From Megamerina dolium (Eukaryota; Arthropoda; Insecta; Diptera; Megamerinidae), in NCBI GenBank assembly GCA_963854835.1, contig OY978526.1, positions 71,024,418-71,088,417 of the forward strand: a DNA stretch of 64,000 bases. Reading direction: 5' to 3'. The translations under genes were made by a program, and so were the position numbers. Shown here in pieces: positions 21,861 to 33,520 of this stretch (positions are counted from its first letter, which is position 1; each line of letters starts with the position of its first letter). The notes under the pieces were generated by a model that ran no database searches, was not told the origin of the DNA, and saw only the letters and a program-made list of their open reading frames with translations.

Positions 21861-24479
21861 TATACCCTGCATAATGCAATATGCATGGTATATTCATTTC
21901 GGTCAGATGTTTGTGTCCACTTGAAGGAATCTCCGGAGATATAGACATGGATATATATTCGTGATCAGCGTCGATTAAATTTTCGATTTAACGATGTCCT
22001 TCCGTCCGTCCGTCCGTCTGTCTGTCACCTGGCTGGTTCGCACGATAACTTGAGTAAATATTGAGCTATTTCCATGAAATTTGGCATAAGTAATCTATGA
22101 TCCAAGGGTACGGAGGGGATTGATATTGGGCATGATCGGTCAATAACCACGCCCACACCAAACATTCAAAGCGACTAACCTCGAAATTTTCAAAATTTTT
22201 AACTTGCTATAACTCACATAATATACAACTTGCGATAACAATATATGGCACATAGACTTATATTATAGTACTATATAACCTCGCCAAAAGTGGTTGAGCC
22301 ACGCCTACTTTTTAGCGTAGCTCTCATACAAAGTGTCTGTACTTCTTTTAAATTGAAACAGCTGTAACTTCTAGAATCTTCTGTCCAGAATAACCATAAT
22401 TGACACTTAGATTAACATGGTAGTCGGAAATAATATGGCAGAAAATCAGTGTGCCACGCCCACTCCTTTTTGGGTCTCCCATACAAAAATGCGGAAATTA
22501 AAAAAATGTTACCGGTTATAACTTGCAAACTATTCAGCGTAGAATAACGAGATTTAAGGTGTGAATTAGTATTGTACGAGCAACTAGGCTCACAGAAAAT
22601 GGGCGCACCACGCCCACTGTTTATCGTAGCCCCCATACAAATTTTAAATTGAAACAGCTGTAACTTCGGCAATCTTCTGCCTAAAATAACCATAATTGAC
22701 ACTTAGATTAATATCGTAGCCGGAAATAATCTGGCAGAAAATCAGTGTGCCACGCCCACTCCTTCATAGGTCTCCCATACAAAGTCGAGGGAATTAAACT
22801 AAAACTTTTAAGCTCCATAACTTACAAACCATTTAGCGTAGGACAACCAAATTTAAGGTGTGGATTGATATTGAAAAATTAATTAGATATACCAGAAAGA
22901 GATACGTCACGCCCACTTTTTATATAGCTTCCGTACAAAGTCTCGGATTTATCTTAAACATTAAAACACCCATAAATTACTAATTAATACGACTATGTCA
23001 ACCCATTGCAACCTATGTAGTATAGTATTATAGGCAGAAATTGATCCTCCAAAATTGATGAGGTACGACTGCTTCTTAATGTAGGTCCTATACAAAGTAG
23101 TGGAAGAAAAGGATGGATATACGAGCAAACTTTTTATATATACCTCTACATATGCAGGGTATAATTTGGTCGGCCCCAGCCGACTGTAAGGATATTTTTA
23201 TACCCTGCATAATGCAATATGCATGGTATATTCATTTCGGTCAGATGTTTGTGTCCACTTGAAGGAATCTCCGGAGATATAGACATGGATATATATTCGT
23301 GATCAGCGTCGATTAAATTTTCGATTTAACGATGTCCGTCCGTCCGTCCGTCCGTCTGTCTGTCACCTGGCTGGTTCGCACGATAACTTGAGTAAATATT
23401 GAGCTATTTCGATGAAATTTGGCATAGGTAATCTATGATCCAAGGGTACGGAGGGGATTGATATTGGGCATGATCGGTCAATAACCACGCCCACACCAAG
23501 CATTCAAAGCGACTAACCTCGAAATTTTCAAAATCTTTAACTTGCTATAACTCACATAATATACCACTTGGGACAACAATATTTTGCACATAGAGTTATA
23601 TTATACTACTATATAACCTCGCCAAAAGTGGGTGAGCCACGCCTACTTTCTAGCGTAGCTCCCATACAAAGTGTCTGTACTTCTTTTAAATTGAAACTGC
23701 TGTAACTTCTACAATCTTCTGTCTAGAATAACCATAATTGACACTTAGATTAACACGGCAGTCAGAAATAATATGGCAGAAAATCAATGTGCCACGCCCA
23801 CTCCTTTTTGGGTCTCCCATACAAAGTTGCGGAAATTAAAAAAAATGTTACCGGTTATAACTTGCAAACTATTCAGCGTAGAATAACGAGATTTAAGGTG
23901 TGAATTAGTATTGTACGAGCAACTAGGCTCACAGAAAATGGGCGCACCACGCCCAGTGTTTATCGTAGCCCCCATACAAATTTTAAATTGAAACAGCTGT
24001 AACTTCGGCAATCTTATGTCTACAATAACCATAATTGACACTTAAATTAATATCGTAGTCGGAAATAATCTGGCGAAAAATCAGCGTACCACGCCCACTT
24101 CTTATTGGGGCTCCCATACAAAGTTGAGGAAATTAAACAAAAATGTTAACCACCATAACTTAGAAACTATTCAACGTAGGACACCAAATTTAAGGTGTGG
24201 ATTAACATTGAAAAATTAATTGGATTTACTAGAAAGTGATAAGCCACGCCCACTTTTTATATAGCTCCCATACTAAGCCTCGGAATTATCTTAAAATCCT
24301 TTTATTTCGTCAAAGTCAACCATATTTCGGGTGTAAATTAGTAGTATATGCAAAAATTGTTTCTCGAAAAGTGGAAATAAAAGAAAAGTTGGATATTCGA
24401 GTAAACTTTTTATATATAAATCTACATATGCAGGGTATAGTTTGGTCGGCCCCAGCCGACTGTAAGGAGATTTTTTTAT
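21861..24479. repeat. Two tandem 1.3-kb repeats with 150-bp internal periodicity
   Basis: Unit 1 is 21861-23198 and unit 2 is 23199-24479. Both start TATACCCTGCATAATGCAAT and finish around CATATGCAGGGTATA then TTTGGTCGGCCCCAGCCGAC, so each has inverted ATACCCTGCATA ends. After the start comes a GTCC/GTCT tetranucleotide run. Within unit 1 the word CCACGCCCACT (or CCTACT) followed by about 20 bp and CCCATACAAA recurs near 22304, 22452, 22606, 22748 and 22907, about 150 bp apart. Unit 2 repeats this. No protein is encoded; the minus frames 22412-22702 and 23784-24041 are homologous only because the repeat is. It is a dispersed-repeat type of the sort common in flies, but I cannot name it. Confidence 0.8.
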
Positions 24480-24516
24480 ATTAACTTTATATCAGCCTAA
24501 TGCAGAGAGACAGAGA

Positions 24517-24542
24517 GAATGAAAGAGAGAGAGAGAGAGAGA
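24517..24542. repeat. GA dinucleotide microsatellite
   Basis: GA-rich run AGAGAGAGAGAG just right of the tandem repeat. Confidence 0.8.
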
Positions 24543-24731
24543 AATAATGATATAAAGAAGAGAACAGCAAACATACGGTTTTGATATTACCTGAACATGT
24601 TTATGATAATGTTTTTCTGATTACTATACCTTGTATTAGGATACCGTGATTTAAACTATTCTGTGAGCTTTTATTTGTTTATTTCTCATGTCAATTCATA
24701 CCGAATTAATGTACATTTTATAGCAAACATA

Positions 24732-26382
24732 CAGTGGCTCACAGCTTATTTCGTACAGTGTATATATTTTTATGTAAATGGCTGTAACATCGAAACTAAA
24801 AAACTTATCGATAAGTTTTGAAAGTAGATGTCTGTGTATGTGTTTAGTAAACCTAATAAGAAAACGGGGAACCCCAAAAATTGTTCTTTTTGTCATGCAA
24901 GAGAGAAAAACTATTGATCAGCTGATTTTCAGCTCACATCTTATTTCGTACACAAACTTCAATGTAAGTAAGTTTCATTCTGCCGCGCAGTTACAAAGTT
25001 TTTTTGAATTGTATGAGTTTTTGGACCTTTTTAACTATTATAACTATTTTTATTATTCTTATTTTAAATAGTTAAAGTGCTGTAAATTAAACATTTAGCG
25101 TTATGGGTCGTCGTACAACGATGGAACAGCGTAAACTGGTAATTAACCATTTTAGGAAAGGTCAGAGTGTGCGAAAAATTGCTGAAATGACAAATTTAAG
25201 TGCCTCAACTGTCCAATACATCATTCAACGCTTCATTCGCGAAAATCGGTTGGAGAACAAGGGCAGTGAAGCACCTAATAAGATTTTCAACGCATCAGAC
25301 GAGCGTTATATTGTACGAAAAATTAAGAAAAATCCAAAGTTATCCACTCCGAAGTTGGCTGCAGAGGTTCAGCGTGAAATAGGAAAATCATCCAGTGCTG
25401 AAACTGTCCGACGTGTGCTGCGCAATCATGACTTGAACGGTCGAGTAGCCCGAAAGAAACCATTCATTTCGAAAATGAATATACAACGCCGACTTGACTT
25501 CGCCAAAGAGCATATTATTAATACTCCTGCGTTCTGGAATACCGTTATTTTCGCGGATGAGTCTAAGTTTAATATTTTTGGCTCGGACGGAATGTCATAT
25601 GTTTGGCGTAAAGCGAATACCGAGCTAAACAAGGAGAACCTTAAGCCCACAGTGAAGCATGGTGGCGGTAGCGTGATGGTTTGGGCCTGTATGTCAGCAG
25701 CCGGAGTAGGTGAATTGGTTTTTATTGAGGAAACAATGGACAAAATGAAGTACCTCGAGATTCTGAAAAACAATTTACTTCAAAGTGCAGACAAACTGGG
25801 TTTGCGGGAAGAATTTCGGTACTACCAAGATAATGACCCAAAACATAAATCTGGGATTGTGCAATCTTGGCTTATTTGGAACTGCCCACACTTGATGTCT
25901 CCACCACCACAGTCACCTGACATGAATGTGATTGAAAATCTTTGGTCTATTTTGGACAATAAAATAAGAACACACAAGATTTCTAATAAGCAAGACCTAA
26001 AGAAGGTACTGATGGAAGAATGGAAAAAAATCACACCAGACATCACTCAAAAATTGGTGGATTCAATGCCAAATAGACTCCAGGCTGTCATTAACGCTAA
26101 GGGATGTCAACTAAATATTAAAATCAACTTACTTTGTTTTTAGTTTGAACTTAAAGAGACTGTACGAAATAAGCTGTGACATGAATTTTCCTATTTTTTT
26201 CTTATTTTATTTTTTTATAGTGTCAAACACTAAAATTTTGAAAAAGTAAATTTTGGAAAATAAAAAACAAACCTTCCTTTCTAAAATGGCATTTATATTT
26301 TGTTCAAATTTTTGCTATATTAGGAATTACGACTGCAGCAATTTTTAAACTGTCACTGTACGAAATAAGCTGGGAGCCACTG
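24732..26382 (+). mobile_element. Intact Tc1-like transposon with IR/DR ends (1651 bp)
   Basis: The ends are CAGTGGCTCACAGCTTATTT at 24732 and its inverse ending at 26382 (GAGCCACTG), matching over about 29 bp with one mismatch. TA flanks both sides (24730-24731 and 26383-26384), the Tc1/mariner target duplication. A second copy of the core word (TTATTTCGTAC) lies inside each end, at about 24930-24957 and 26157-26186, roughly 197 bp from each tip. This is the symmetrical inverted-repeat/direct-repeat layout of Sleeping Beauty-like, Bari and Paris elements. The single ORF 25103-26143 is open. The equivalent site upstream of the paralogous gene (about 32420-32460) lacks it. Confidence 0.92.
25103..26143 (+). 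CDS. Tc1-like transposase, apparently intact (346 aa)
   Basis: It starts MGRRTTMEQRKLVINHF. The N-terminus carries the paired-like HTH (residues about 1-110: KGQSVRKIAEMTNLSASTVQ and the GRVARKKP bridge, a GRPR-like hook). The DD34E catalytic core has D in VIFADESKFNIF, D in YYQDNDPKHKS and E in NVIENLWSIL, with D-to-E spacing near 34 residues. The glycine-rich KHGGGSVMVWACMS block is present. Length is normal for Tc1 transposases (about 340 aa). The start fits because the HTH follows directly and the inner direct repeat ends about 150 bp upstream. No stops, frameshifts or catalytic changes, so activity is plausible but untested. Confidence 0.93.
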   Translation: MGRRTTMEQRKLVINHFRKGQSVRKIAEMTNLSASTVQYIIQRFIRENRLENKGSEAPNKIFNASDERYIVRKIKKNPKLSTPKLAAEVQREIGKSSSAETVRRVLRNHDLNGRVARKKPFISKMNIQRRLDFAKEHIINTPAFWNTVIFADESKFNIFGSDGMSYVWRKANTELNKENLKPTVKHGGGSVMVWACMSAAGVGELVFIEETMDKMKYLEILKNNLLQSADKLGLREEFRYYQDNDPKHKSGIVQSWLIWNCPHLMSPPPQSPDMNVIENLWSILDNKIRTHKISNKQDLKKVLMEEWKKITPDITQKLVDSMPNRLQAVINAKGCQLNIKINLLCF

Positions 26383-26384
26383 TA

Positions 26385-26859
26385 CATGTAAGTGCTTAAT
26401 TATTTAGTTGGGGAAGAGAACATTCGTATCGCAATAATAATTAAAATATGATTAAACTTTGACCATACGCTAATGACAGCTGTAATTGAAAAATAATATA
26501 AAAACATTTAGTAATGAAATCGCTAAATTCTTTTCAACAAATGAAACTACAAAGTTGATAAATTTTGTAATGGAGACGGTTTTAAAAGATTTTTAATTCT
26601 CATAGACTCATACTTATTTTTTACTTTAGACTTTGCTCTCAGAATTCAGGTGAGATGCAATATTAGTTGCTATCGGATTTTGCTATACGAGATGTAATTT
26701 TTTGCCATATTAATTAGATCTGCCCAAATGAGCATGCAGGTGGGTGGGTCAACAAGGTCCTGAAAATTTTAGATTTCAGATAGATCTGTCAAATGTTTTT
26801 GTTGGAACAGCATTTTCGTAAAAATGAAAAAAAAAAAATGAATTTCGTGTGTTTATCAC
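26385..26859. other. 5' flank remainder shared with the second oxidoreductase gene
   Basis: TAATTATTTAGTTGG followed by an AATAATAATTAAAATA word occurs here (about 26398-26450) and at 32457-32510, so the duplicated flank resumes right after the Tc1-like element. No gene. Confidence 0.6.
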
Positions 26860-27000
26860 ACACATTTTTTTTTGTATGGATTCATCACAGCACTCCAGAC
26901 ACCAAAAAATATTCGAGATCTCGTGTTGAATCGAAGCCAAAGAAGGCCAAGGTGGGTCTGTCAGCCAACAAGGTCATGGCAAAAAGTGCATTTTATGATT
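26860..27000 (+). pseudogene. Mariner transposase fragment
   Basis: The plus frame gives WIHHSTPDTKKYSRSRVESK followed by PKKAKVGLSANKVMAKSAFY. This is the stretch just after the first catalytic aspartate in mariner transposases (the E-T-W-I-H-H-x-T-P-E-T block, then the P-K-K-A-K-x-x-L-S-A-x-K-V-M block). The D-E-T just before is lost. It is about 140 bp and isolated, with no ends. Confidence 0.75.
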
Positions 27001-27373
27001 GTTGTTGTTCTAAAGAATTTGAGGTTGTCCAATCTATCACGAATATATTTTATGAGTTAGCCTATTGGGCGGTAATTATTTACTTTGTGTTTTGGAATTT
27101 CATCATGCATTAGTGTTGTGGAAGTGGGTACAAGTTTCAAAATTCTATGATTTTATAATGTTACACTATGCCTTTTTTATAGGAATAGGGTGCTGGCTTC
27201 AGCGTATTTATTGTATAAACAAATCTAGATGAATAAAAAAGCTGTGAATTTTTCCCACAGAATATTTGAATTTCAAAAAAGGTGTGTTTTTACTTTCTAG
27301 AAATTAAATGTTAAATACATAAATAGCGCGACCATATGAATGTATTTTTGCTTGTACTGCCACACTTTCATAT

Positions 27374-28520
27374 TGGGTGATCTAAGTAGACATACTTTTT
27401 TCAATAGCTTTTTTTTGACAGATCACGTGTGAGTCGTGCCATGCTGTCATGTTATTTTTGTTTAGTATTGTTTGGCATTTCATCATGGAAAGACTTACTC
27501 CTGAACAACGTTTACAAATCGTTCAACTTTATTACGAAAATTCACGTTCTGTGAGGAATGTGTTCCGTGCACTTCGCTCAACTTATGGTCAACATAATCG
27601 TCCTACTGAGCGTACTATTCGCAACAACATCACCCATCTTGAGACCCAGCATTCATTATTGGATAATATTCGACCGAATAGACTACGTCCAGCACGCAGT
27701 GAAGAAAATATAGCGGCCGTAGCTGAGAGTGTACACGAAGACCGTGGAGAGTCGATTCGGCGCCGTTCGCAGCAACTCGAACTGCCGTATGGAACGACTT
27801 GGCGCATTTTACGTCGAGATCTTAAATTGAAAGCGTACAAAATACAGCTTGTGCAAGAACTGAAGCCGTCCGACCTTCCCAAGGGACATCGCTTCGCTCT
27901 ATGGGCTCTTGAAAAGTTCCAAGAAGATCCGACGTTTTCGAGCCAAATTTTGTTCAGCTATGAGGCCCATTTCTGGCTCAATGGGTATGTAAACAAGTAA
28001 AATTGCCGCATTTGGGACGAAGAGCAACCTGAAGAGATTCAACAGCTGCCACTTCATCCAGAAAAAACAACGGTTTGTGGGCCGGTGTAATCATCCATAT
28101 TTCTTCAAAAATGATGCCGGTGAGAACGTAACCGTCAATGGCGATCGTTATCGTGCCATGATATCCGACTATTTGATGCCTGAAATTGAAGCTCGTGATA
28201 TCGGCGACATTTCGTTTTCACAAGAAGGCGCCACTTCCCACACATCGCATCAATCAATGGATTTATTGAGAGAACACTTCGGTGAGCAGATAATTTCACA
28301 TTTTGGGCCGTTCAATTGGCCACCAAGATCTTGTGATATCACACCGTTAGACTTTTTCCTGTGGGGATATGTAAAGTCTAAAGTTTATGCGGACAAACCC
28401 GCTTCGATTCAGGCCTTGGAGCAAAACATCACGCGTGTCGTTCGCCAGTTACCAGTCGAAATGCTCGAACGAGTCATCGAAAATTGGACTCAACGGATGG
28501 ACCATCTGAGACGTAGACGT
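27374..28520 (+). mobile_element. Degraded DUF4817-type (Tc1/mariner superfamily) transposon
   Basis: The left end begins near GGGTGATCTAAGTAGACAT (27374). The matching right end was not found after 28520, so the element looks 3'-truncated. It contains the broken transposase at 27485-28520. Confidence 0.65.
27485..28520 (+). pseudogene. DUF4817/DDE_3 transposase, catalytically dead
   Basis: The N-terminus from ATG 27485 reads MERLTPEQRLQIVQLYYENS with NVFRALRSTYGQHNRPTERT, the DUF4817 HTH, then VQELKPSDLPKGHRFALW. The first acidic motif, normally S-D-E-A-H-F, is SYEAHF, so the aspartate is tyrosine. A stop follows at 27998 (VNK-stop where Q is usual). A small deletion near 28075 shifts the frame. 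The second motif reads SFSQEGATSHTSHQ, where the usual aspartate is glutamate. The last block RSCDITPLDFFLWGYVKSKV (about 28330) is intact. With the first two catalytic positions changed plus a stop and a frameshift, it cannot encode a working enzyme. Confidence 0.85.
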
Positions 28521-29016
28521 ATAATCAATATTTACATTTACTACGATATAACTCTGTGGGAACTTTAGCTACTCTGTTGTGTCACGATGTTAACTAATTG
28601 TCACTTATATTGAGAATGGGTCTGCACTGAAACATATCAACTATTTATAACAGACAATGCTCTAGAAACATAGTTCTATGGTTTGTTTTGATCATTGCAA
28701 ATTTCTCTTTTACTCATTGCTCATTTCGCGCACGTGTTCACGATTAATTATTACCCACCAAACATTCTCGTCATACACTGCTTTAAACACAATGGTCAAA
28801 CAAGCGTAACTAATCAATTTAGCTACGCTAGGTGATAAAGGTGGCATAAGACGATGATATGTCGTATTAATAGATTATTTCTCTTATTCAGTTTTTTTTT
28901 TACATGCCAGCTGATTAATCTAAATCCAGTAATGGAAATGAAATATTTATATGGGAGAGCAAATGGATATTTGTATTTATTTCGACACCATATAATTACA
29001 GTATAATACTTGTCAA
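28521..29016. other. 3' flank of the second oxidoreductase gene
   Basis: Shares words in order with 17960-18660 (see there), including GGTCAAACAAGCGTAACTAA at 28797. No gene. Confidence 0.55.
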
Positions 29017-32000
29017 TTAGTTCAAAGTTTCAAACTTTAATCCATATTTATGCTTAGTTAATTCATCGATTAGACTCGTTTTGGCAAAAGCAGCACCTGG
29101 AGGTAGCACACCACCACTGAAAATTGATTAAATGTTTATTATATATTTTGTAAACACGCAAAAGAATATCGTAATATCTTCAAGCGAGTTAAGCGATTTC
29201 GTCAAATCAAGTCAAATTACCTTTCTGGCATCTTATCGTTTTCCTTTAAAATTATTTTTGCTGCACTTATAACCGCTACACTTGTAAAACCATAGAATGG
29301 ATTTATGCCAGTTACACGTGTTGTAACTGTCTTGCGTGGTTCATCCGTCAATGATTGATCCCTAAACCAACCATGTGCCTTAAAAGTCATTCGAAAATTC
29401 AGCGCATTCATATTAGCTGTTGTTGGACCGCGATGCGATACCCTTCCCAATGAAAATATATGTGGAAAACGTAAGAGGAGCCTACGCGAACAGCGAAAGA
29501 ATGATAACATTACAAGAGCTATGCCAGCGAAGATCATAAATATCGTCCAGCAGAGAGATCTGAAAGAATTTTAATATTCATATTTAATGTTTAAATAAAT
29601 AATGAAAGATCCACTCAAAACTCAAATCAACTTACTTAAAACCCATATATGTTTCAAATTGTATAGGACGCTTATTTTCCAATTGATAACGTAATCTCTG
29701 CGATCGGTTCACGACAGCACGATCGATAGCCATCAATGGTAGAAAATAGCTATCCAAAGATGGAGGCTTCTGAATACAGAGCCTGTAAAGGAATAAATGT
29801 CACAGTGAACTTGTAAAATGCATTGGAAAAATTGTGAAATATTGATATAACAGAAATTTCGGTATATTGTTTACATGTTCGCCATCTTTGTATAATTTAA
29901 CCCGCTCAAAATGATGTCATAAATCCATACCATGTTGATATTTATAATTACACTGTCGCTCAAATAAAGGTAAAGGCTTAGAAACAAATCTAGAATACCC
30001 AACTGTGAAGAAAAAAAAATTTCGTTGTGTAGAGCTTTTTTTTTTTTGTGAACATAAGTTATTTTGTTTTTTAAATTATGACGAAAAATAAAAATAAAAA
30101 CAATTTTTTTTTATTAAAATAATTTTTTTTTTTTTAATGTTTACTACCTACCAAAAATTTAAAACCGAATTAAAAGTCATACTAAAGACTAAAAAATTTA
30201 TATGGCCGAAATCGGCTTCGCCACCATCAGTATTTTAGGATAACAGTTGTTGACAGGCGCAAAAAAAAAACCCTCACAAACCCAATGCCGGCTTGCAGTA
30301 GACAAAGTATGAAGATAAAAAAAAAATTATTAAAAATACATAAAAATTTTGTTTAAATATATTTAATACACCATTGAAAAGGTAATTCTATGGCCTTTAA
30401 TATGGCGCAAAATGTTTGATATGGTTCTTTTTTTTATAGAGGTTTTTGAAAAAAACCTCTATATCTCCTCTATTCTCCAATTTTATATTTTTGATAATAA
30501 CTTTCAAAATGTAAAAAATAGGTATAAATCGTTATACATCAGTAAAAAGGTATTAAAAAACCTTTCTTTTGATATCCATATTGTAATGAAATAATTTGCG
30601 AATTTATTGACGAATTTCGATCGCAAGTCTGAACTTTGACCTTCAGAAGGCGTTGCCACCGAAATTTTTTTGGTTCATTTATTTACAAAAATAAGCTATA
30701 CCGAGAAAATTTTTATTATTTTTTTTTCCCCTCATAGTTGGCTATCTTTATCTTTATCATATCGTGTCGTAGTAACTGTCACATAAATATGCATCCTGCG
30801 CTCGTTAGTTCGTAAAATTTTACCATATGCACATATAGGTAAACAAAAATGTATATAAAATCTAAAAAAAAATCGCTTCATTTTTTCGATAATTTTGTAT
30901 TTTGTAAAAATGTATGACGCGTTCGTTGATGCTGTCAAAAAGGTCGTTTACACTACATTCAATTGTTTATACATTCATTTAAAATCATAGAAAAATTATA
31001 ATTTATGAACGAATGAAAGTATATGAAATTATTTATCCAACGGATCTAGATCGAACTAAATCGGACCAGCCGAACCCGAGATAGTGCGATTTTTCAAACC
31101 TTTGACCTATCGATATTCCGTTAAAAAACTTTTTCGAGAGAAATTCTGATACAACTATAATAAGTTTTTTGGGCGATCTAAAAATATTAACTGTTTCTTG
31201 TTGCCTAATCCAACCCTAAGCTAACAATATGACATTTGTTTATAGTTCACTATTGTTCACACTATTGCCCAACCTCCACTAATTCACTGTATATTCAGGT
31301 ATACCCACTTTGTTCCCAATTTCGGTGTCAGCGTTGGCAATACAATTTTACGATTTATTTTTCTCTCCAATCGCCACACTTCCAGTAAATGTGTCATAAC
31401 ATAAACAGCACTCTCCCATGTGCCATAGTGTAATAGAGTTTTCGATGATTTATCCTTATAGTCAATGAAATTTTCCCAATACATTTCCACGGAATTTATG
31501 GTGCCTATAATTTAGAAAAAATATTATATATTGTTGTAAAAATACTAAGTATACCAATATATGTATACCTTCAAAATTACGCTCCGTATAGACGACACCC
31601 ATCTCAGCTGGTATAGATTCGAAACCACATGTGGATACAATATAGACATTCTTCTCTTTTGCCATATCATGGTATTGCAATTGCATTCGATCAACATATT
31701 GTTGCTCGCCGCTGACATCAACATGATGCGTACCGGCTGCAATGCAAGCCTTTACCACTGTTTCGCCATAGAAACGATATGGTCCACAACAATTGATAAT
31801 AATTTTACAATTTTGTACCATATTTTCAATGGATCGTACATGTTCGATATCTGCCAATATGATCGGTATATGGCTTAAATCCTTCTCCACTCGATGACCA
31901 ATATCATTAAGTAAATGTTCCAATTTTTTCTAGAAGAGATTTTCAAACTATACACACATATTTCTCTATGTATCATTCAAATGCATCACCTTATTTCTTC

Positions 32001-32109
32001 CGGCTATACCCCATTTGAAATCTTTAAGCATTTCAACTGCATCTTCCACTACCAGCTGACCGGTAAAGCCAGTTGCTCCGAAAATAATTGCATCCAACTT
32101 CTCAATCAT
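29017..32109 (-). CDS. Saccharopine dehydrogenase-like oxidoreductase, copy 2
   Basis: Six coding exons on the minus strand: 31990-32109, 31569-31929, 31309-31504, 29636-29782, 29221-29559 and 29017-29116, giving 420 aa. Exon lengths 1-5 are identical to copy 1 (120, 361, 196, 147, 339). The start is MIEKLDAIIFGATGFTGQLV with the same Rossmann G-x-T-G-x-T-G motif, then NCCGPYRFYGETVVKAC, VDVSGEQQYVD and GFESIPAEMG; the C-terminus is GGVLPPGAAFAKTSLI. Donors are good except intron 3, where GTGGGT replaces GTATGT. Intron 3 is 1526 bp, mostly AT-rich. No lesion was found, so both copies look functional. Head-to-tail with copy 1, 7.8 kb apart, the gap being largely transposons. Confidence 0.9.
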
Positions 32110-32540
32110 GTCACAAATAATCTACGTTGTTTCCTCAACACAATACCGACATAGACTAAAACTGGTTTTGATTTTGTTGTCTTTGTTTTGTTTGTTTTCT
32201 TGTATGCGTTTTTTTTTTTTTCAAAACGAAATTGTCAAGGTTGACATTGATAATAAATACTAATTCAGCTACATTAATTCTATTGCTCTAATCAGTTTGG
32301 TTATTAACAATATCATAGCTTTGTTTTATTCGCCATATACTTCAATAAAATGGCAGCTATTTGTTTATTTCTCATGTCGACTTATACCGAATGAATGTAT
32401 TAGGTACCTACATTTTATAGCAAGCGTCCATATAAGTACTTACTACTTGTATTGTATAATTATTTAGTTGGTTAGAAAATAATCATTCCGTAATAATAAT
32501 TAAAATAGAATTGAACTTTGGTCATACATTAATGATATGT
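32110..32540. promoter_or_regulatory. 5' flank of the second oxidoreductase gene (uninterrupted version)
   Basis: Aligned by shared words with 21180-21850 plus 24660-24730 plus 26385-26460 upstream of copy 1. It lacks both the 2.6-kb tandem repeat and the Tc1-like element, so it approximates the ancestral arrangement. No TATA box identified. Confidence 0.55.
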
Positions 32541-32800
32541 AGCTAGAAATAAATAAAATTGTAATATGAAATAATATTGGAGCGAATATAATGGCATAAA
32601 TAGTGTTGTAGATGCTATGAAATCGGCATATGTATGACTTTGTGCAAATTTAAATGTTAAAGTACTCATTCCTGCATACCCAGCGAGCAATATGAGTTGT
32701 AATTATAGTCAAACTTAAGATTCATTTTATTAAATTTAGCATTGTCTTGTTTGACATATTTCCCATAAAAAATTTTTAAAAAAGGCGACACTAAGTTTAA

Positions 32801-33520
32801 GGGGTTACACCACTGTAGAGCACAAAAAAAGGCATATTTCGTAGGAATTTTCGTAGGCCAAACAAAAGGAGATATTCAAATTCTGTTAAAAGTATTTTTT
32901 AATGTCAATCTTGAAGTCCAAAAAAAACAATTAAGTTGCGCTATTCAAAAACAAAATGGCGGTTGTGCAGCATTTCCCCGCTGATGCGTTTTTTTCATCG
33001 CGATGCACGGCCAGAAACCTAGCGCCCGCAATTTTCGATCTGGAACAAAAAACCGAATATTTTTTTTATTCCATATTACAATAGCAAGAGACGTACGTAG
33101 GGGTTTTTGGATTAATTGATTTTTCGTAAAATGGCGACCCTTTGAAGAAAAAGTTCGAAATTTCACCATAAAAATCGTCAAAAAATTGTTTATAAATAAA
33201 AAAATATGCACAATTTCAAAAAAACCCCTACTTACGTCGCTGAAGAAAATGATTTCAAATGTATTGTAAAAATTTTCAAATCAATCGGTTAAGATTTGTA
33301 CGAGTTATGTTTCCGGCCAGCTCAAAAAAAGTGGTTTTGAGAAAAACGCGTTTAAAGTTTAAAGGTGTTCGGAGAATACCTTAGACGTCTTGCGGCAAAA
33401 CTCGAAATTCTGACCTTTAGACATTTTTCCCGCCTACCATCCTTTAGTATATTATTTTTGAGACAATTTAAGATAAAATTTTTTTTTTCCATTTTTTTAA
33501 AATTCTAGTGGTGTAACCCC
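32801..33520. mobile_element. 720-bp non-autonomous element with TTAA target duplication
   Basis: Left end GGGGTTACACCACT at 32801, right end AGTGGTGTAACCCC ending at 33520: 14-bp perfect terminal inverted repeats. TTAA directly flanks both sides (32797-32800 and 33521-33524). There is no coding capacity; the minus frame 32945-33211 has no motif. The TTAA duplication is typical of piggyBac-type integration, so a piggyBac-like MITE is the best reading, though other MITE groups also use TTAA. Confidence 0.82.

Noticed and set aside
22000..22030. GTCC/GTCT repeats and spaced 150-bp subunits resembling a CRISPR array
   Set aside because: The host is a eukaryote, subunits are diverged along their whole length without unique spacers between constant repeats, and no cas genes exist.
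22412..24041. Two similar minus-strand open frames (22412-22702 and 23784-24041) that look like a duplicated gene
   Set aside because: They lie inside the two units of a non-coding tandem repeat, fall in its subunit structure, and have no protein motif or splice context.
30412..30594. 60-codon plus-strand frame
   Set aside because: It lies in intron 3 of the second oxidoreductase gene, is rich in F, I, K and N, and has no motif.
31561..31878. 105-codon plus-strand frame (and its counterpart at 20728-20937)
   Set aside because: Antisense shadows of exon 2 of the two oxidoreductase genes; conserved only because the exon is.
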